A DNA stretch of 64,000 bases from Anthostomella pinea (taxonomy: Eukaryota; Ascomycota; Sordariomycetes; Xylariales; Xylariaceae). The translations under genes were made by a program, and so were the position numbers. Under the pieces are notes generated by a model. It did no database searches. It was not told the DNA's origin and saw only the letters and a program-made list of their open reading frames with translations. Positions 32,784-44,556 of this stretch are shown piece by piece. The stretch spans positions 2,232,001 through 2,296,000 of the forward strand of contig CAUWAG010000020.1 of NCBI GenBank assembly GCA_963556695.1, written 5' to 3'. The first letter of the stretch is position 1; each line of letters starts with the position of its first letter.

Positions 32784-33691
32784 ATGGGTTCCTTCTTGAT
32801 GGCAGCTTTGCCCTCCACCCTCCTCTCTCTGCTCCTCCTCTCGGGGTCTTCACTCGTCAGTGCGACGGTGGGCCGGTCCGCCTGTCTCCGCCGAGATGCC
32901 AACGAGCTCGCCGAAGCCGTGGCCTGCGGGGACAAGGGTTCTCTGCGGTATTGCTTCACCAATGTACCGGCGTATCTAGAGCAGAGCGACGTCGAGCAAT
33001 GTTTTCAGAATGCCGGATGCGGACCGGACGAGGCGCGTATCGAAACCCAGTACGTCGTCAAGGTGTGCGACGAGGGCCAATCGGTAGCCGAGATTCGCCG
33101 TCGCGGACCGGACCCGACCCCAGGTACGTGTCCCGGTCTTCACAGCATCCGCGGTGGGATTCCCAATCACTAACACGGGATGCAGCACCAATCCCCATGC
33201 CGGCTCCCCAAAGTGGCGCCGCGATAACCACCACCGTCAAAGGCGGCGCCCTCACCACGGTGCAATGCAGTACCTCCACTACCCTCCATACCTCGATGTG
33301 CCCAATCGCCCATTCGGGCCCATCGTCCGGCCAGGAGCTACCCTGCTACCCGACCGACATTTCGTACCTGAAGTGCGCCCACACGAACCACTGCAGCGTC
33401 AACGACTTTGGCGTCAACATCTGCAAGCTCAAAAACGACGAACTGAACGCGGGCCAGCTGGTCGTCACCATCATCCTGGCGGCCGTCGCCGCCCTGGGCG
33501 TCCTCGTTTTCATGATCTTCTGCATACGCGACAAGCGCGCCCAGAAGGCTCTCCGCGTCCGCAAGGAGGCCGATGAGATCGCGAAGACACAGGCTGCTAT
33601 GGGGGCGAGACCTAATTTCGATATGGGCTTTGACGCCCCGAGCCATAGTATTTCGGCTGGGGACCCGTTTTCTGATGCCCCTCGGCACTAG
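32784..33691 (+). CDS. Secretory-pathway single-pass membrane protein, Cys-rich ectodomain
   Basis: Exon 1 (32784-33123) and exon 2 (33186-33691) join in phase 1 and give 281 residues. I chose the ATG at 32784 because it directly heads a signal peptide (MGSFLMAALPSTLLSLLLLS); ATGs at 32700 and 32757 lie in frame upstream. The ectodomain has spaced cysteines (S-A-C, A-C-G, Y-C-F, Q-C-F-Q-N-A-G-C, V-C-D), a Pro-rich linker, and a second cysteine set (V-Q-C, M-C-P, P-C-Y, K-C-A-H, H-C-S, I-C-K). One transmembrane helix (about residues 205-227, V-T-I-I-L-A-A-V-A-A-L-G) precedes a basic, charged cytoplasmic tail of about 54 residues. The Q-C-F-Q-N-A-G-C spacing is reminiscent of CFEM-type modules, but the full eight-cysteine CFEM pattern was not established. 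Cell-surface sensing or adhesion is a guess. Confidence 0.8.
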
Positions 33692-34709
33692 GGGCGTGGA
33701 TGGCGAGGTGTTGAGGTTTGGTGATAGTGGGCGGGTGTTGCTCATTCTGTTATAATTATCATCACATTGAAGCTTCCAGAGTCTTGGTGTCCCCCAAGAA
33801 TTTTTACAATGTCTGGAATACGCAGACTAGAGTGAGCATAAATGGTGATCTTTTAGTCCAAAGCAGCCTTCACCTATGCCTTTACTCCCGACTTGATTAC
33901 TCCCGACTTGATGAGTACTAAGTCATCTTGGAAGTATGTCCGTGTCCAGACGTACAGACGAAGACATGTGACGGGTCACTGCGTCATGGATTCATGTGAA
34001 GTCCCTGGTTACATGATATTTCGTGAGAAGGACCGGGATGAGGGCGGCCAGGGGCTAGCACCGCGGTGGAACGCGCCCGGTCTCGTATGTCGCGCAGTCC
34101 CTGACCAGCTACCAGGCTGAGCGCGCTCTCGACTCATTCATCGGCCTGTTGCCGATGTGTGTTTTCTGGGTAAAGTTGGGGATTCAATGCAGTCATGATC
34201 ATGTCTGTTTCCGACATTGCCACGGATACCCGGTCTATCCTGTAGCAGTACTCTGGAGGTCTGCTCATACTTCTTATAACGTTAGCCGTAGGAGGGTGGA
34301 TGCCGGCTGTCTGGTAGGCAGTATCAATCTGACAATGCTGGTCTCAGTTTTTGGATGATCTCCTATGTCCCTCGAGGAGCAATGTGTGTGTGTGTGTGTG
34401 TGTCGTTGGTTGGTCTCTTTGCTGTTCGTCAATATCGTGTGATGTCCAGTAAGTAGAGAACAAGGGGCGTGAGACCCACCTTGCTCCCCTATCTCCCAAT
34501 GGCTATTCGAAGCACTACCCATCCTCCAGTGGACAGTACAATGATCTCTGTCTTACATCCTAGGGCACAAGCTAGAAATGGAAGGCGAAGGCCTTTCATT
34601 GAGCCCAATAGACTGAGCATCATGGGCACATCAAGGGGTAATTTCTTGGCACAGTGACGTCAAGGCCATCGGTGTTGCCTCAGAGCCGGCAGGGGAAAAA
34701 CATACTCAG
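33692..34709. other. No supported gene; TG microsatellite
   Basis: Contains a (TG)n microsatellite at about 34383-34402. Otherwise only short frames. Confidence 0.4.
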
Positions 34710-35678
34710 TCAGAAAGCCGCAGAGAATTTGCTTGGTCGAAATCCTATCGCAGGCGAGAATCCGAGACATGTAGACACAGGACAATAGTCCATATAAAAA
34801 CGCAAACATCCCAGTAAAGTCAAGTAGGGAAAAGCAGAACACCAGTCCTCAAAGGTAGTCCTCCAAGGTATCATAATCATCACAATACTCCCAATCTTCC
34901 CTGTGCCGCCCACCATCCCTGTCCCCACCCTCCGCACCAACTCCACCCCCCACTCCATCGACGCAGTCGCAGTCAACTCATCCTCCCTCCGCCGCGGATT
35001 CAGATAATCCGCCAAAAAATCCACCGCGTCTCGGAAGTCCCTCATCGTGACATCCTTATACACCCCCCGCCCGTGCGTATTCGTCGCGGCCAGCACCAGC
35101 ACGTTCCCCTTCCAGACATGGAACGAGCTTCCCCCGGTCACTGTCAAAGCGGCGCGGACGGCTTCGTTCGGCCTGTGGCCGCCGTACTTTCGGTACCAGA
35201 CCTCGAGCAAGCTTTCCTGCTTGCGGTAGCCGCGGACCTTGTTCGTGACCTCGTTCAGGAAGTTGGGGTGGTGGTCCGACGCGCGGACGTGCGAGAGCAC
35301 GAAGGCGTCGTCGTGTGCGTCGAAAATGGTGTTGATAGTGTCTGGGATGGCCTCGTCCGTCACGGAGTGGGGGTGCATGTCGGGCACATAGACGAGCTCG
35401 GGATTGGCTCCTAGGGCGGGGAACAGGAAGTCGAGGATACGGCCTTCTGGTTGGGATGCCGTGTTATTGCTGCTGGTGAGCTCGGCGTACTGGGCGCGGA
35501 GCAGCTTGTGCGACGGCCAGTCGACCTTCTGGAAGGCTTTGCTGCAGTAGGCGGTGGGTTTGCACGTGGTGCAGGCTTTGGCGGAGTCGGCATTGCAGAT
35601 CGTGCAACGGAGAGGACAGGGTTCTGCTGCGGCTGGAGCCGAACCGGAAGTCGAAGCTGGCACTGAAGTTGAAGCCAT
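34710..35678 (-). CDS. MYND-like zinc-finger protein, incomplete ligand set (322 aa)
   Basis: The ATG at 35676-35678 opens a single exon (M-A-S-T-S-V-P) ending near 34710. Residues 25-61 follow the MYND spacing C-x2-C, C-x2-C, Y-C-S-x2-(F), H-x3-(R). The four cysteines C25, C28, C36, C39 and the Y-C45, H57 pair are present, but positions normally cysteine are F49 and R61, so the second zinc site cannot form normally. The remaining 260 residues look like a globular domain typical of Pezizomycotina MYND proteins (P-D-M-H-P-H-S-V-T-D-E-A, N-E-V-T-N-K-V-R-G-Y-R-K). The C-terminus after about residue 275 becomes hydrophobic and atypical, so the true end may differ (an unseen intron near 34870 is possible). 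MYND fingers mediate protein contacts; the partner is unknown. Confidence 0.75.
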   Translation of the reverse strand: MASTSVPASTSGSAPAAAEPCPLRCTICNADSAKACTTCKPTAYCSKAFQKVDWPSHKLLRAQYAELTSSNNTASQPEGRILDFLFPALGANPELVYVPDMHPHSVTDEAIPDTINTIFDAHDDAFVLSHVRASDHHPNFLNEVTNKVRGYRKQESLLEVWYRKYGGHRPNEAVRAALTVTGGSSFHVWKGNVLVLAATNTHGRGVYKDVTMRDFRDAVDFLADYLNPRRREDELTATASMEWGVELVRRVGTGMVGGTGKIGSIVMIMIPWRTTFEDWCSAFPYLTLLGCLRFYMDYCPVSTCLGFSPAIGFRPSKFSAAF

Positions 35679-36477
35679 TAGGTCTAGTCGATGTTCACGA
35701 CAAAGTCGATGTGGTGATCGAAAGACGATGCTGAAAGGGATCGTGGGGATGGGCAGACAGGTGGTTGGGCAAATTGAGGGGAAAGATGAAAAGGTTTTGT
35801 CTAGGGACCGAAGCTTTCCACCCAAGCCCGGGCGAAAGGTGGTCCACTTTGGCGATCCCGGTTCCCCGGCCATCCCTGACTTTACGATCGGTTCCGTACG
35901 GATCCCTACGGATCCGTTCAGACGCCTACACTACGGGTCGAGGTGGGGCCGGATCACGCGTCCCTATCAACTTTGATAGACGAGGTTCCAGTGTCCCCGA
36001 GATCATCGTTTGGAGTCTGATCATAGACTATCCTGGCAGGCTAAAGCTAAAACAAAAGGGCAAATGGTAATTACTCACTGGCGTCAGCTCACTTCTGGGG
36101 CGACGGCGATGGATGAGATGGGTGGCCTGTAGAAGTTCGGATGTGACAGAATACCCAGAGTACGGCACTTTCCGAGCGTTTTCTTGAGGAGCGAAGTCAG
36201 GAGAACTAGATTTTATACTGAAGTTTGATACGCTAATTCTAACATACAGGAGTATACCCATTTACTGGACCAACAAAGCTTCACTTAGCCCTCACAAGTC
36301 GCTGTGCGCCCCATATTGGGAGCCTTCCAGATCACAAGTGGAAAACTGGAGATTATTGGAATGCACATATGGGAATAAACAGTGATAATTTAATACGCCA
36401 CTCTCAATGCTTATTGCGGTCTGCTTTTCCCAATTCGATAGTGAGTGGTATACGCAGAGTTATGGGATTCAGTGTAC
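35679..36477. other. No supported gene
   Basis: Contains the likely promoter and leader of the MYND gene on the minus strand. No further feature seen. Confidence 0.4.
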
Positions 36478-38112
36478 CTAACTACTCAGATGTGGCCCAA
36501 ACAGGAACCTAAGATCGGCCGCCGCGCTTGTCGGAGTCGAAACTTCTCCAGGAAGAAACAACTTGAATCCACCTGCTAGGCCTTTTCGGAAGAAGCCTTT
36601 AGGGTCATAGGTCCTGCTGACCTCTTGCATGCGCCGCTTGTTCTCGCTCCCATATGAGCTAATCGGATCCTGGGAGTGGAAAGCAGTGCTCATCAACTCG
36701 AAATCTGTTGAATGGCGCGCAAGCCACCGTGGCGTTCAGGGAGGTGGCAGTGCACCAACAAGGCCAAGGGCATTTTTGGGCCACTTAGCCCACATAAGGA
36801 TTTTCAGAGAGATACAACAAGAACACGGATTACACCAGAGTATATGTTTTCACCCATCTAAAAGCCCCCACGCTCTGTTTGACAAAATCCACAGCCTGGC
36901 TCCTCCTGGAAGTATCAGACTTGACGGCCTGACGAGCGCGCTCGAAGGTGGTGAGGATCAGTTCGTCGTTGCTCTTGTCAGACTAAGTTAGGACGAGCGA
37001 GATCGATACTAAGGGGCCGGCAGAAGAGTCCAGGCCGAAGGGATTGTAGCTTTTTGTGATGGAGACTTGGATGAGCGATATCGGTAGTGGCTCGAAGACT
37101 ATGGACACAATGAGACTAAGATCGTTGAGAGCCTTGACAGGGTCGAGGGCCGAGGTGAAGATGTCCGTGGCAGCTGTCAGCGTTGCAGCGTCGGCTTTGA
37201 CCGTGGTGTCAAGGTGGGCGCGTCTGAGGGTAGAATTAGTAGTGAGAGACGATTCTAAGACGTCAACGCCTACCTTGAAGTGCTTCCTAGGCCGCCAGGT
37301 TCAGCCGCGGCGGCTCCTAGGTGGACATATCCGAGATAAGTGAGCTCCTTTATCTGGGGTTGGACCGTCGTGAAAGGCATGAGTTCGAGGGGGTTTTCCT
37401 GGGCGTTGGCTCTGACGATGTCCCCCGAGGCTAGGACGACGTCGTAGCTGACCACATTGTCGGATACGAACCCTATGCTCGACGAGAGGAAGGATAGACC
37501 ACCCTGTAACGCAAGGTTTCCAATTCCTCTCCCGGGATTCCGAGCACCGACCACGTTGACGCCTGCCAGGCGTAGCTTCTCGTAGACAGCACCCCAGCGC
37601 TCGCCAGCGCCGATGGAGGCAATCCTTGGGGTTATGAGGTGAATTTCCCTGATGTAAGATAAGTCGAGGACGATGACATCATTTTTGAACTCTTCTTGGT
37701 CCGGATGCAACGGTCTTCCGCCGTCACGTATGGTGAATGTAACTTTACCGTCAAGCACGTACGGCGTCATGACCTGCAAGAATACCGAAACATCGTAGCT
37801 GGTTCTGGGATACACGATACATCCAGAAGTCGGGATGCCATTTACGACTGCGCTCGGGGTGACAGTGATGTGGGTGGGCGGCAGAGCCTTTTGCAAGTCG
37901 ACAATGATCCTTGCTACAGCCATTGGAGGGAGCAGCAAAATCGAGAGGGAATGATTATAGCCTGTACGAAAAGGCAATACGGTGGCTGAACCTAGAGAAG
38001 TTGAATGTATGTCGCAAGCGACAAATGAGATTAACAAAAGAAGATGGGGATTCTGAACTGGGCCGGCACCTGTGATGTTGTAAGGACGGAGGATTGGGTC
38101 TAGGGTTCCCAT
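36478..38112 (-). pseudogene. FAD-linked oxidase (BBE-type), broken
   Basis: The minus strand encodes the pieces of a secreted-type FAD-dependent oxidoreductase. An FAD-binding PCMH region includes V-Y-P-R-T-S-Y-D-V-S, then VIVLDLSYIREIHLITPRIA, W-G-A-V-Y-E-K-L and NPGRGIGNLALQGGLSFLSS. A substrate domain follows, exon 2 starting at 37223. The C-terminal block is SQDPISSYGSENKRRMQEVS followed by Y-D-P-K-G-F-F. Several defects are visible: the usual R-S-G-G-H flavin-linkage motif reads R-D-G-G-R; there is an in-frame TAG near 36980 where a Trp is expected; and the dispersed repeat (36704-36850) separates the substrate domain from the C-terminal block. The TGG-to-TAG change is C-to-T at CpA on the opposite strand. 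Start uncertain (ATG at 38112 or the internal ATG near 37920). Berberine-bridge-type oxidases often act in secondary metabolism, but no cluster is visible here. Confidence 0.8.
36704..36850 (-). repeat. Dispersed repeat, copy B, inside the oxidase gene
   Basis: Core of about 100 bp matches 15818-15925. On the minus strand the inserted block begins near a GTGTAATCC and ends CATTCAACAG just before the oxidase C-terminal coding resumes (D-F-E-L-M-S-T-A-F-H-S). The block therefore has intron-like GT...AG ends, but the phases on each side do not match cleanly. Confidence 0.8.
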
Positions 38113-41100
38113 GCAGACGAAATGACACTGTCCCAAGATTGTCACGTGGTTGATTGCAGTATTTGATGTTTATGGGAAGCTGCGAGGTAACGAGTCCACT
38201 AATTAGAAGTCAAGGACGATGGGACGATAGGACGTGGAAAGCGGTCCACGGTGCAGGTGTGTGCTAGGTAGCTACCGTACCTACCCCTTACATACATCGA
38301 GGCTTCCGAAGCCATATAGGTACATACCTTATGATATATCTAACCTCCGCCGGTGCGAGGGTACCTTCCATGTTATCAGGGCCTCCAGTCCACTCCATTG
38401 AGAAATACCTTAGGTGGGTACCTATCAGAACATTAGGTTGCCACGTGCATGTATGCAAGGGCCGAACTTGTCACATTGTTGGTTCTATGTTGCAGGATGT
38501 ACCTACCTACGTTATCCCTTCACACGCATGGCCACCTTCGGGCTCTGCGCAGAGCCCGAAGGTACATGCACTTCAATTATGTGTTGTTAGCCTCTGTTGG
38601 TGCGAACCACCGCATGGCATGCCACTATCACGCCAAGATGGGCGGCGGGGTTGCGTCTGCGGCATACTTCCGGGTCCTCGTTTCGGCTCTCATATTCGCA
38701 GATCTTGAGTGTTTCTCCTTTACTATTTGGTTGGACCCGCACGATGTTGGAATCGTACATAGTTAATAAACCATGCCTTCAGGTTCGGCGGGCCCTACAA
38801 CTACACAAAGGACACGGGCTGCAAGCCCGGCTTCCGCATGCTTGTCGGGCATGTTTCATGGACCGGGTCTGGCACAAACGGCTTCGGGGTGAGCACATGT
38901 CCTTCTGAAGTGGTTGGGGAGTGTCGATACTGTAGTAGACTAGCAGGAGGCGCGGGAAGATCGTTCGCATCATGGAAGGCATCCAGGATGGAAGGTGCCG
39001 AAGAGCGTTCTATGCAGCAGACATGGGGCCTTTAGGTCTGTCCGTTGTGCATTAGTCAGCGTCTATGTTACATTTCGGTAGCAACTGGAAACTTACAGGG
39101 AACCAGTGGCGTGGAATCTGGTCTTGGGGCACCGAGTATGGAAACAAACAAGACACGTATAAACACCAGGAAACATCACGATAGCCGAAGAACAAACCAA
39201 CGGGGCCAGAATCAAGACCGTTATGCTCTCGGATGCAATTTGAGAATTTCTTCTTCACAGCCCTAGCAAGCTGGAGCTAGCAATGAAAAAGTAGGTGTTG
39301 ACATGGCCCGAAGGCTTGTCTAGAGATCAAAAGTTCAATCCGCCCAAAAGGCAGAAGTCAGGAGCCATGCATGAGTGGCATTCCCGGTCGTGAAGTCAGG
39401 TGTAGCGAGACGCGTAGAGAAAGGAAAGTGTGTCCAACACGTGACGCGCGCGTCTCCACCGCCCAGCCCCGGGGTCGAACAGCGTCCAACAAAAGAAGTA
39501 GCGTATCCCCTAGTTGGGGAAAAAAAGCAAGTTAGCAACGGTGAGCAAGCGCTGGGGAAGGGAGGAGATGAGGATGGACTTACTCAGTGGCCACAGTGCG
39601 TTATTCCAAGCCGGAGGGAAGCAAGGAGACGGTCAAGGGGAGTTCCACTTCGAGGGGGATTGGGGTTCTCAGCGGTTGCAGAACCCACGAGGCGGAAGGC
39701 GACGTCGAACTCCGCGTTGAACCTCACCTTCAGACCCCGAAAGCCTCGCCAGTCGTCGACGTCGTGCCTTAATGCTGACCACCCCGGTGTCGCCCCATTA
39801 TCCGTGATCTCAGTACTTACAACCATTCACCCGCAGGTGGTGAGCTTGTCGAGAGGTACTGAGGCGGAGGCAGGGGCTTCCTTTATAGGCTTCACAAGCT
39901 AAGCACGTCACATCGATCCGAAAGGCTCAGCCGCCGGGTTTCCAGTGCGTCTTGTGTGTGGACGGGAAGGTGAAGGAGTGGAAGTGGATCAGTGGAGGAG
40001 TGGAAGTGAGAGGGTGAAGGGAGAAGGAGATGTTTGTGTGGTGAGAATGGTATGGGAAGGAAAGGGAAAAAAGGGAAGATGGGCGGGAAGAGATAAGTGC
40101 TTAAATATGAGAACGGGTCTGGCACAAGAATCACAATCAGTAAACAGGTACCTAGGTACATGTGGTAAACATGCAGGTGTGCAGAGTCCCATCTGATTCT
40201 CGAGACCGGTAACCCAGGCACCTGCTCCCCTATTTTTCTGATTGGTCCAATCCTACTGCCTGCCATTATTATTCCAGCCAGTCGAAACGCAGGATCAAGT
40301 TTGCTCGCCTCGAATTCTTGGGCTTTCCCTAATCAGGACGATATCAAACTGACTTCCACTGATCCTGCTGCACCTCGCAGAACTGTTCATCCCATACCAG
40401 TCCTGATCCTACCTTCTCATTGGTACATGTGCAAAAGGCGTTTGATTTGTTTTCGACCCGTGGCACACCATCTCGAACCAATGCCCACCCGCTCGCAGCC
40501 CGGGTCTCGCTTCACCTGTCCCCATCCAACATCACGACACCTTATTCCCACCTTCTACATACCCCCGTAGGCTAGCAGCTATTCCATTCCATCCCATGTA
40601 CGCTAAATAAACAGCTCACATAAAACAATCGTCAAGTCATGTTTTCCATTAATCCTTTTGGTGTACCCTAGTTCTACACGCACAACAGTAGCTGCATGCA
40701 AGGCTGCCAATGTAGTCATTATCTTGTGGCCCTGCCCAGAGCGAACCTATTAGTGAACCAACATGCACATTTTATGGAACTTGCATGACATTGCAGCCAA
40801 CAATTATATTGTAGATATGACTGATGCGTCACATGCCTACGTGCTGGCTAGGCGAGAGTCCCCAATGTACGCACGCACATCAATGTCATACCCGCGAGCC
40901 GCCAGAAGCCGACAGACGAGACTAGTTTTTCCGACCTCACCTACGTCTGCCCACAGGACAGCAGTCTCTGATCCTGATGACAGTAGGGCTCAAGTCCCAC
41001 GGTGTCAGAAGATGTGCTCAACGGCGTATCTAGCCTGAGCACGTATATTGGTCGTACCGTGGGATCGATCCTCTGATTACCTGATAGCTTCCAGAGGTAG

Positions 41101-41683
41101 GGAACTACGCCCGTCGGCTATCATTCTTCTCTTCCAATATAGACCATTTTGAAATCCCACACACGGCGTCAGGCAGCACGGCAACAGGGAGTACCGACCC
41201 GCCCTATCCCTGACTGAGCACACCGACTAACGGCGCGGACACCCCATGCTGCCTGATGAAGAGAGTTAGAGCTGTTTTCTCGGACTTCGATTTCGAGTGG
41301 TTTGCCCTGCTAACAGACACCCTGAGGGTGTTTCGAATCTCAGCTGGAATTTCTTGACTTAGAATTCCTACGTGAGACGCCGTCTCTCGAAGTGGCACAA
41401 ACCTCTGACCACCGCCATCAAGGACGGAGTTTGTATCGCATCGCATCTTCAGGGCCAACCAATTCTACGCCAAGTAAGCTAGCATACAGGAGGACATGAC
41501 AGCGCATCGATGTGGGCGTTAGTGTAGATGTGACAGCTTTTCTATTCTAGTATCGCCGAGCTCCGTGGTCTAATCAAATACAAGCGGTAAATATGTACAC
41601 CGAAGCAACAGAGCATATAGTAGTACAGACTATGCGTATCATGAGTCATCATATCAGAATGCGAACCCCCGACGCAGCGTTAT
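38113..41683. other. Long gene-poor interval
   Basis: About 3.6 kb with no gene I can support. A short minus-strand frame at 39.58-39.83 kb looks weakly protein-like and has a TATAAAGG-like element upstream near 39890, but no intact model emerges. A perfect 30-bp palindrome lies at 38534-38563. Confidence 0.4.
38534..38563. repeat. Perfect 30-bp palindrome
   Basis: The left arm ACCTTCGGGCTCTGC is followed without spacer by its exact reverse complement, centred between 38548 and 38549. It can form a hairpin or cruciform and lies in non-coding sequence. Confidence 0.9.
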
Positions 41684-43180
41684 TTATACTGGAGGCGTGG
41701 GCATGGAGGTTGCTGGCATGCCCCGCGACCAGCCGAGCATGGCAAGCGTGGCAACACCGAGGAGGGTGCAGAAGAGGACGAGCTTGACTCGTGCCGGGTG
41801 GTTCCGTCGAGCGTCGCCGAGTGCGAGCTTGGCGTCGGTGGCCATGGACTGGATCTTCTCGGCGCCGAGCTTGTAGTAGACGAGACCGCCGAGGGCGATG
41901 GAGTAGCCGACGTACTGCTGGCCAGTGACGGGGTCGCCGAAGATGGCCATGGAGGCGACGACGAGCAGGATGTCCTTCAGCACACCGGACATGGTCAGGA
42001 CCACCGCGTTGGTCTTGCCGATCTATTCAAGAGTTAGTCTGAAATGCCGGGCAGACAGGTAACGATGGACATACCAGCAGCACGACCGAGACGTTCAGGA
42101 GGAAAGCGACGAAGGCGTTGGCGATCAGCGTCGCGACGCCCACGGCGAAGATATCGGCCATGGTCATACGCGGGATCTCGACGAACAGTGTGAAGAAGCC
42201 GTTGATGAGGGCGCATGCGGGGGCGTAGTAGTAGACAGAGACAAGCGGGTCCATCTTGAATTCCTCCGAACTGAGCAGGCGCTGGACCATGACAAGCCGA
42301 AGGGCTTCGGCTACGATACCGCTAACTTGGACTGTGGGAACCCGTCAATAGAGGCTCGGGATAGTGTGCGACGGGGTCTGACGTACCGATGAACCCGAAG
42401 CCATCAAACTTGAGCTCTCCGAAAGAGGCGATGGCGACACCAATGACGATGGCCGAGACGTTGGCCAGCGTCTTCATGTTCGGTGCGACCATACCGAAAG
42501 CCCAGGTGGCAATCAAGGTGGCAACGACGTTGGTGGCCTGTTCATGGTTAGACACCTGGCCGTTGATCTCAAGTTCGGACGCAGAGAAGACTGACCTTCA
42601 GCATCTGGATGAACGAAACGCTCAGGTAGAGGTATGCGACGTTTCCGCAGATCAGACTCAAGCTGAACATGACACCAATGGGGACGATGGCTTTCCTGTG
42701 GCATTGTCAGCGCTGATCTTTTAACGAGCAGCGTGGAGGAGTTCGGCTCACATGTAGGTTGGCGCATCCATTGGCACCTTCAGACGCGAGTCCAAGGTGG
42801 TGGTGAAGCGCGCCATGAGCTGCGTCATGGCAGTCGCAAAGACCATGTGCCAGGTCGTCAGGAACAGCGCTGGAGTTTGATGTCATGTCAGCGGGTGGAC
42901 GGTGGACGTGGACGCGCGTCGCCTCAGGCATGCGAATCCAACTCACGGTAATCGAACTTCGCGGCCGCGAGAACCCATTTGTTGAAGAGAATGACGCTGG
43001 AGCTCAAGGTGATCCACAGGCTGGCATCTGGTCAGCACTTCGCGGTCCAGGTGTCAATTGGCTTGGCAGACGGTGTCCGTACGCGATGTAGAAGGCCGGG
43101 TGCAGGCTGCGCGTGGGCGGTGCAGGAACACCGCCGGCCTCGAGCTTGTGCTCCTCCTGCTGTTTTTCATTTGCGCCCAT
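41684..43180 (-). CDS. Nucleotide-sugar/triose-phosphate transporter family protein
   Basis: Seven exons by eye: 43180-43083, 43020-42947, 42869-42752, 42695-42596, 42537-42387, 42331-42075 and 42022-41684. They join in frame to 378 residues. The N-terminus is a short hydrophilic tail (MGANEKQQEEHKLEAGGVPA) and about ten transmembrane helices follow. Diagnostic TPT/SLC35 segments are visible: W-I-T-L-S-S-S-V-I-L-F-N-K-W, T-W-H-M-V-F-A-T, NVAYLYLSVSFIQMLK, the block T-N-A-V-V-L-T-M-S-G-V-L-K-D-I-L-L-V-V near the C-terminus and Y-S-I-A-L-G-G-L-V-Y-Y-K-L-G. Such proteins sit in Golgi or ER membranes and exchange nucleotide sugars or phosphorylated sugars; the substrate cannot be named from sequence alone. 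The gene looks intact. Confidence 0.9.
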
Positions 43181-44556
43181 GGTGAAGTAGGCGTTGCTGA
43201 TTGCTGTCTGTCGTGCGTGTGAAAAGAGCGTGGTACCTGGTAGAGAAGACCGGGAAAGGAACGGAAGGGCGCGCGCGCAGATGTCTCTCGGGCTGGCCGT
43301 TTGGTGGTTGTTGAACGGGGGAAGACGAAGAAAGAAAAGAGAGAAGAAGAGAGGCTTGGCCAGATTGTCAGATCTATCAATTAGCCGTCTACTTATTATC
43401 CGCCACCCGCACCTGCATACACCGGCTCCCGACTGGCCTGGGATTAAGGGGGATATACCGGGGCTGATTAACATCGGGCGTGCTCGCTTGGGGTTAATTG
43501 GGGCCGGGGTTTTGCTTGAACTTTGAAGCTCAGCCACTCGTTGTAATGCAGCCGAAATGGATTGGCGGATTAGACGGGGCCCTTTTCTCTTATCGGCAAG
43601 CCCTCGCGGGGGTTTGCAGGGGGTCAACCAAGCTGATAAGCCCCTATTCCCACCACCACTGCCTCCCCCACGTGTCAGTGCTGCAGAATTCCGTCTGTCG
43701 GTGTTCCTGCATGTGATCAGGACGACACGAGCGTCATGCACTTACCCAGTGGTGTGCAGCAATAGAATAGCTGACTTGTCAGCGATCACCAAATTCCGCC
43801 GACCGGATACGCACGTATGCCTTTATCAGAAGAGGTACGTCAGTAGCGGAGATCCGTGCTTTAAATTGCTTCACCAACCGCGCCATGGCACGTCCAACGT
43901 TCCGCGTTTGATTTAATTGGAACGTCGGCGAGCCGCTGGTCTCGTAATGGATGTCGCAACTTTCGATAGGGGGAACGCTATGGTGCACTAGAAGGGCCTG
44001 TCAAACACGGCTAGCTGTTTGGTGGATTGGACGGCTATGGAAGGCCACGGCTGCCTACGTCGGACGACGGTTGGGGCTCCGTCCGGTGAGACATGCAACT
44101 CTGGCGTTTTCGGTCATGCCAAGATCAGCGTTGCGGCTCCAAACGCAAAGTCAGCCGGCACGCCGGTGCCTGCGCATCCTCGGCTACGCGTCGATTGCAC
44201 CCGGCGGTCAATGCCAGCGCAGTCCGCACATTCAGCTGCCGGGACACGAAAACAAGCATGAGTCAGTGAATGACATTGCGATATATCAATGACTACTAAA
44301 GGTACTGGGTAAACTTTCACAGCCATCCCCACGCTTGGGCAAAGGCAGCCCTTCCGTTCTCGACAGCAACCTCGTCCTCGACAGCGTTCCCGTTCTCGGC
44401 AGCCTTACAGCAGGAAATGAAATCAATACGCTGACAGCCGCCTCTTCGGGTCTATGCTTCTTCGTGTTCTGCGCTGTAGGTCACAAGCCCTGGTGGTTTC
44501 TCGACTGCGTCCGAGATAGCTGAGCGAGTGGTGCACCTTGGCAGGTCTCGAGGGCG
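43181..44556. other. No supported gene
   Basis: Promoter side of the transporter gene, then intergenic sequence with short frames only. Confidence 0.4.

Noticed and set aside
32951..33180. Alternative plus-strand frame (246 codons in total) starting within the membrane-protein ectodomain
   Set aside because: The 5' part is out of frame with the signal peptide; only the segment after the intron acceptor at 33186 is the true frame.
39892..40266. Pro/Phe/His-rich minus-strand ORF of 124 codons
   Set aside because: It is the complement of a GA-rich tract; composition alone keeps the frame open and no motif is present.
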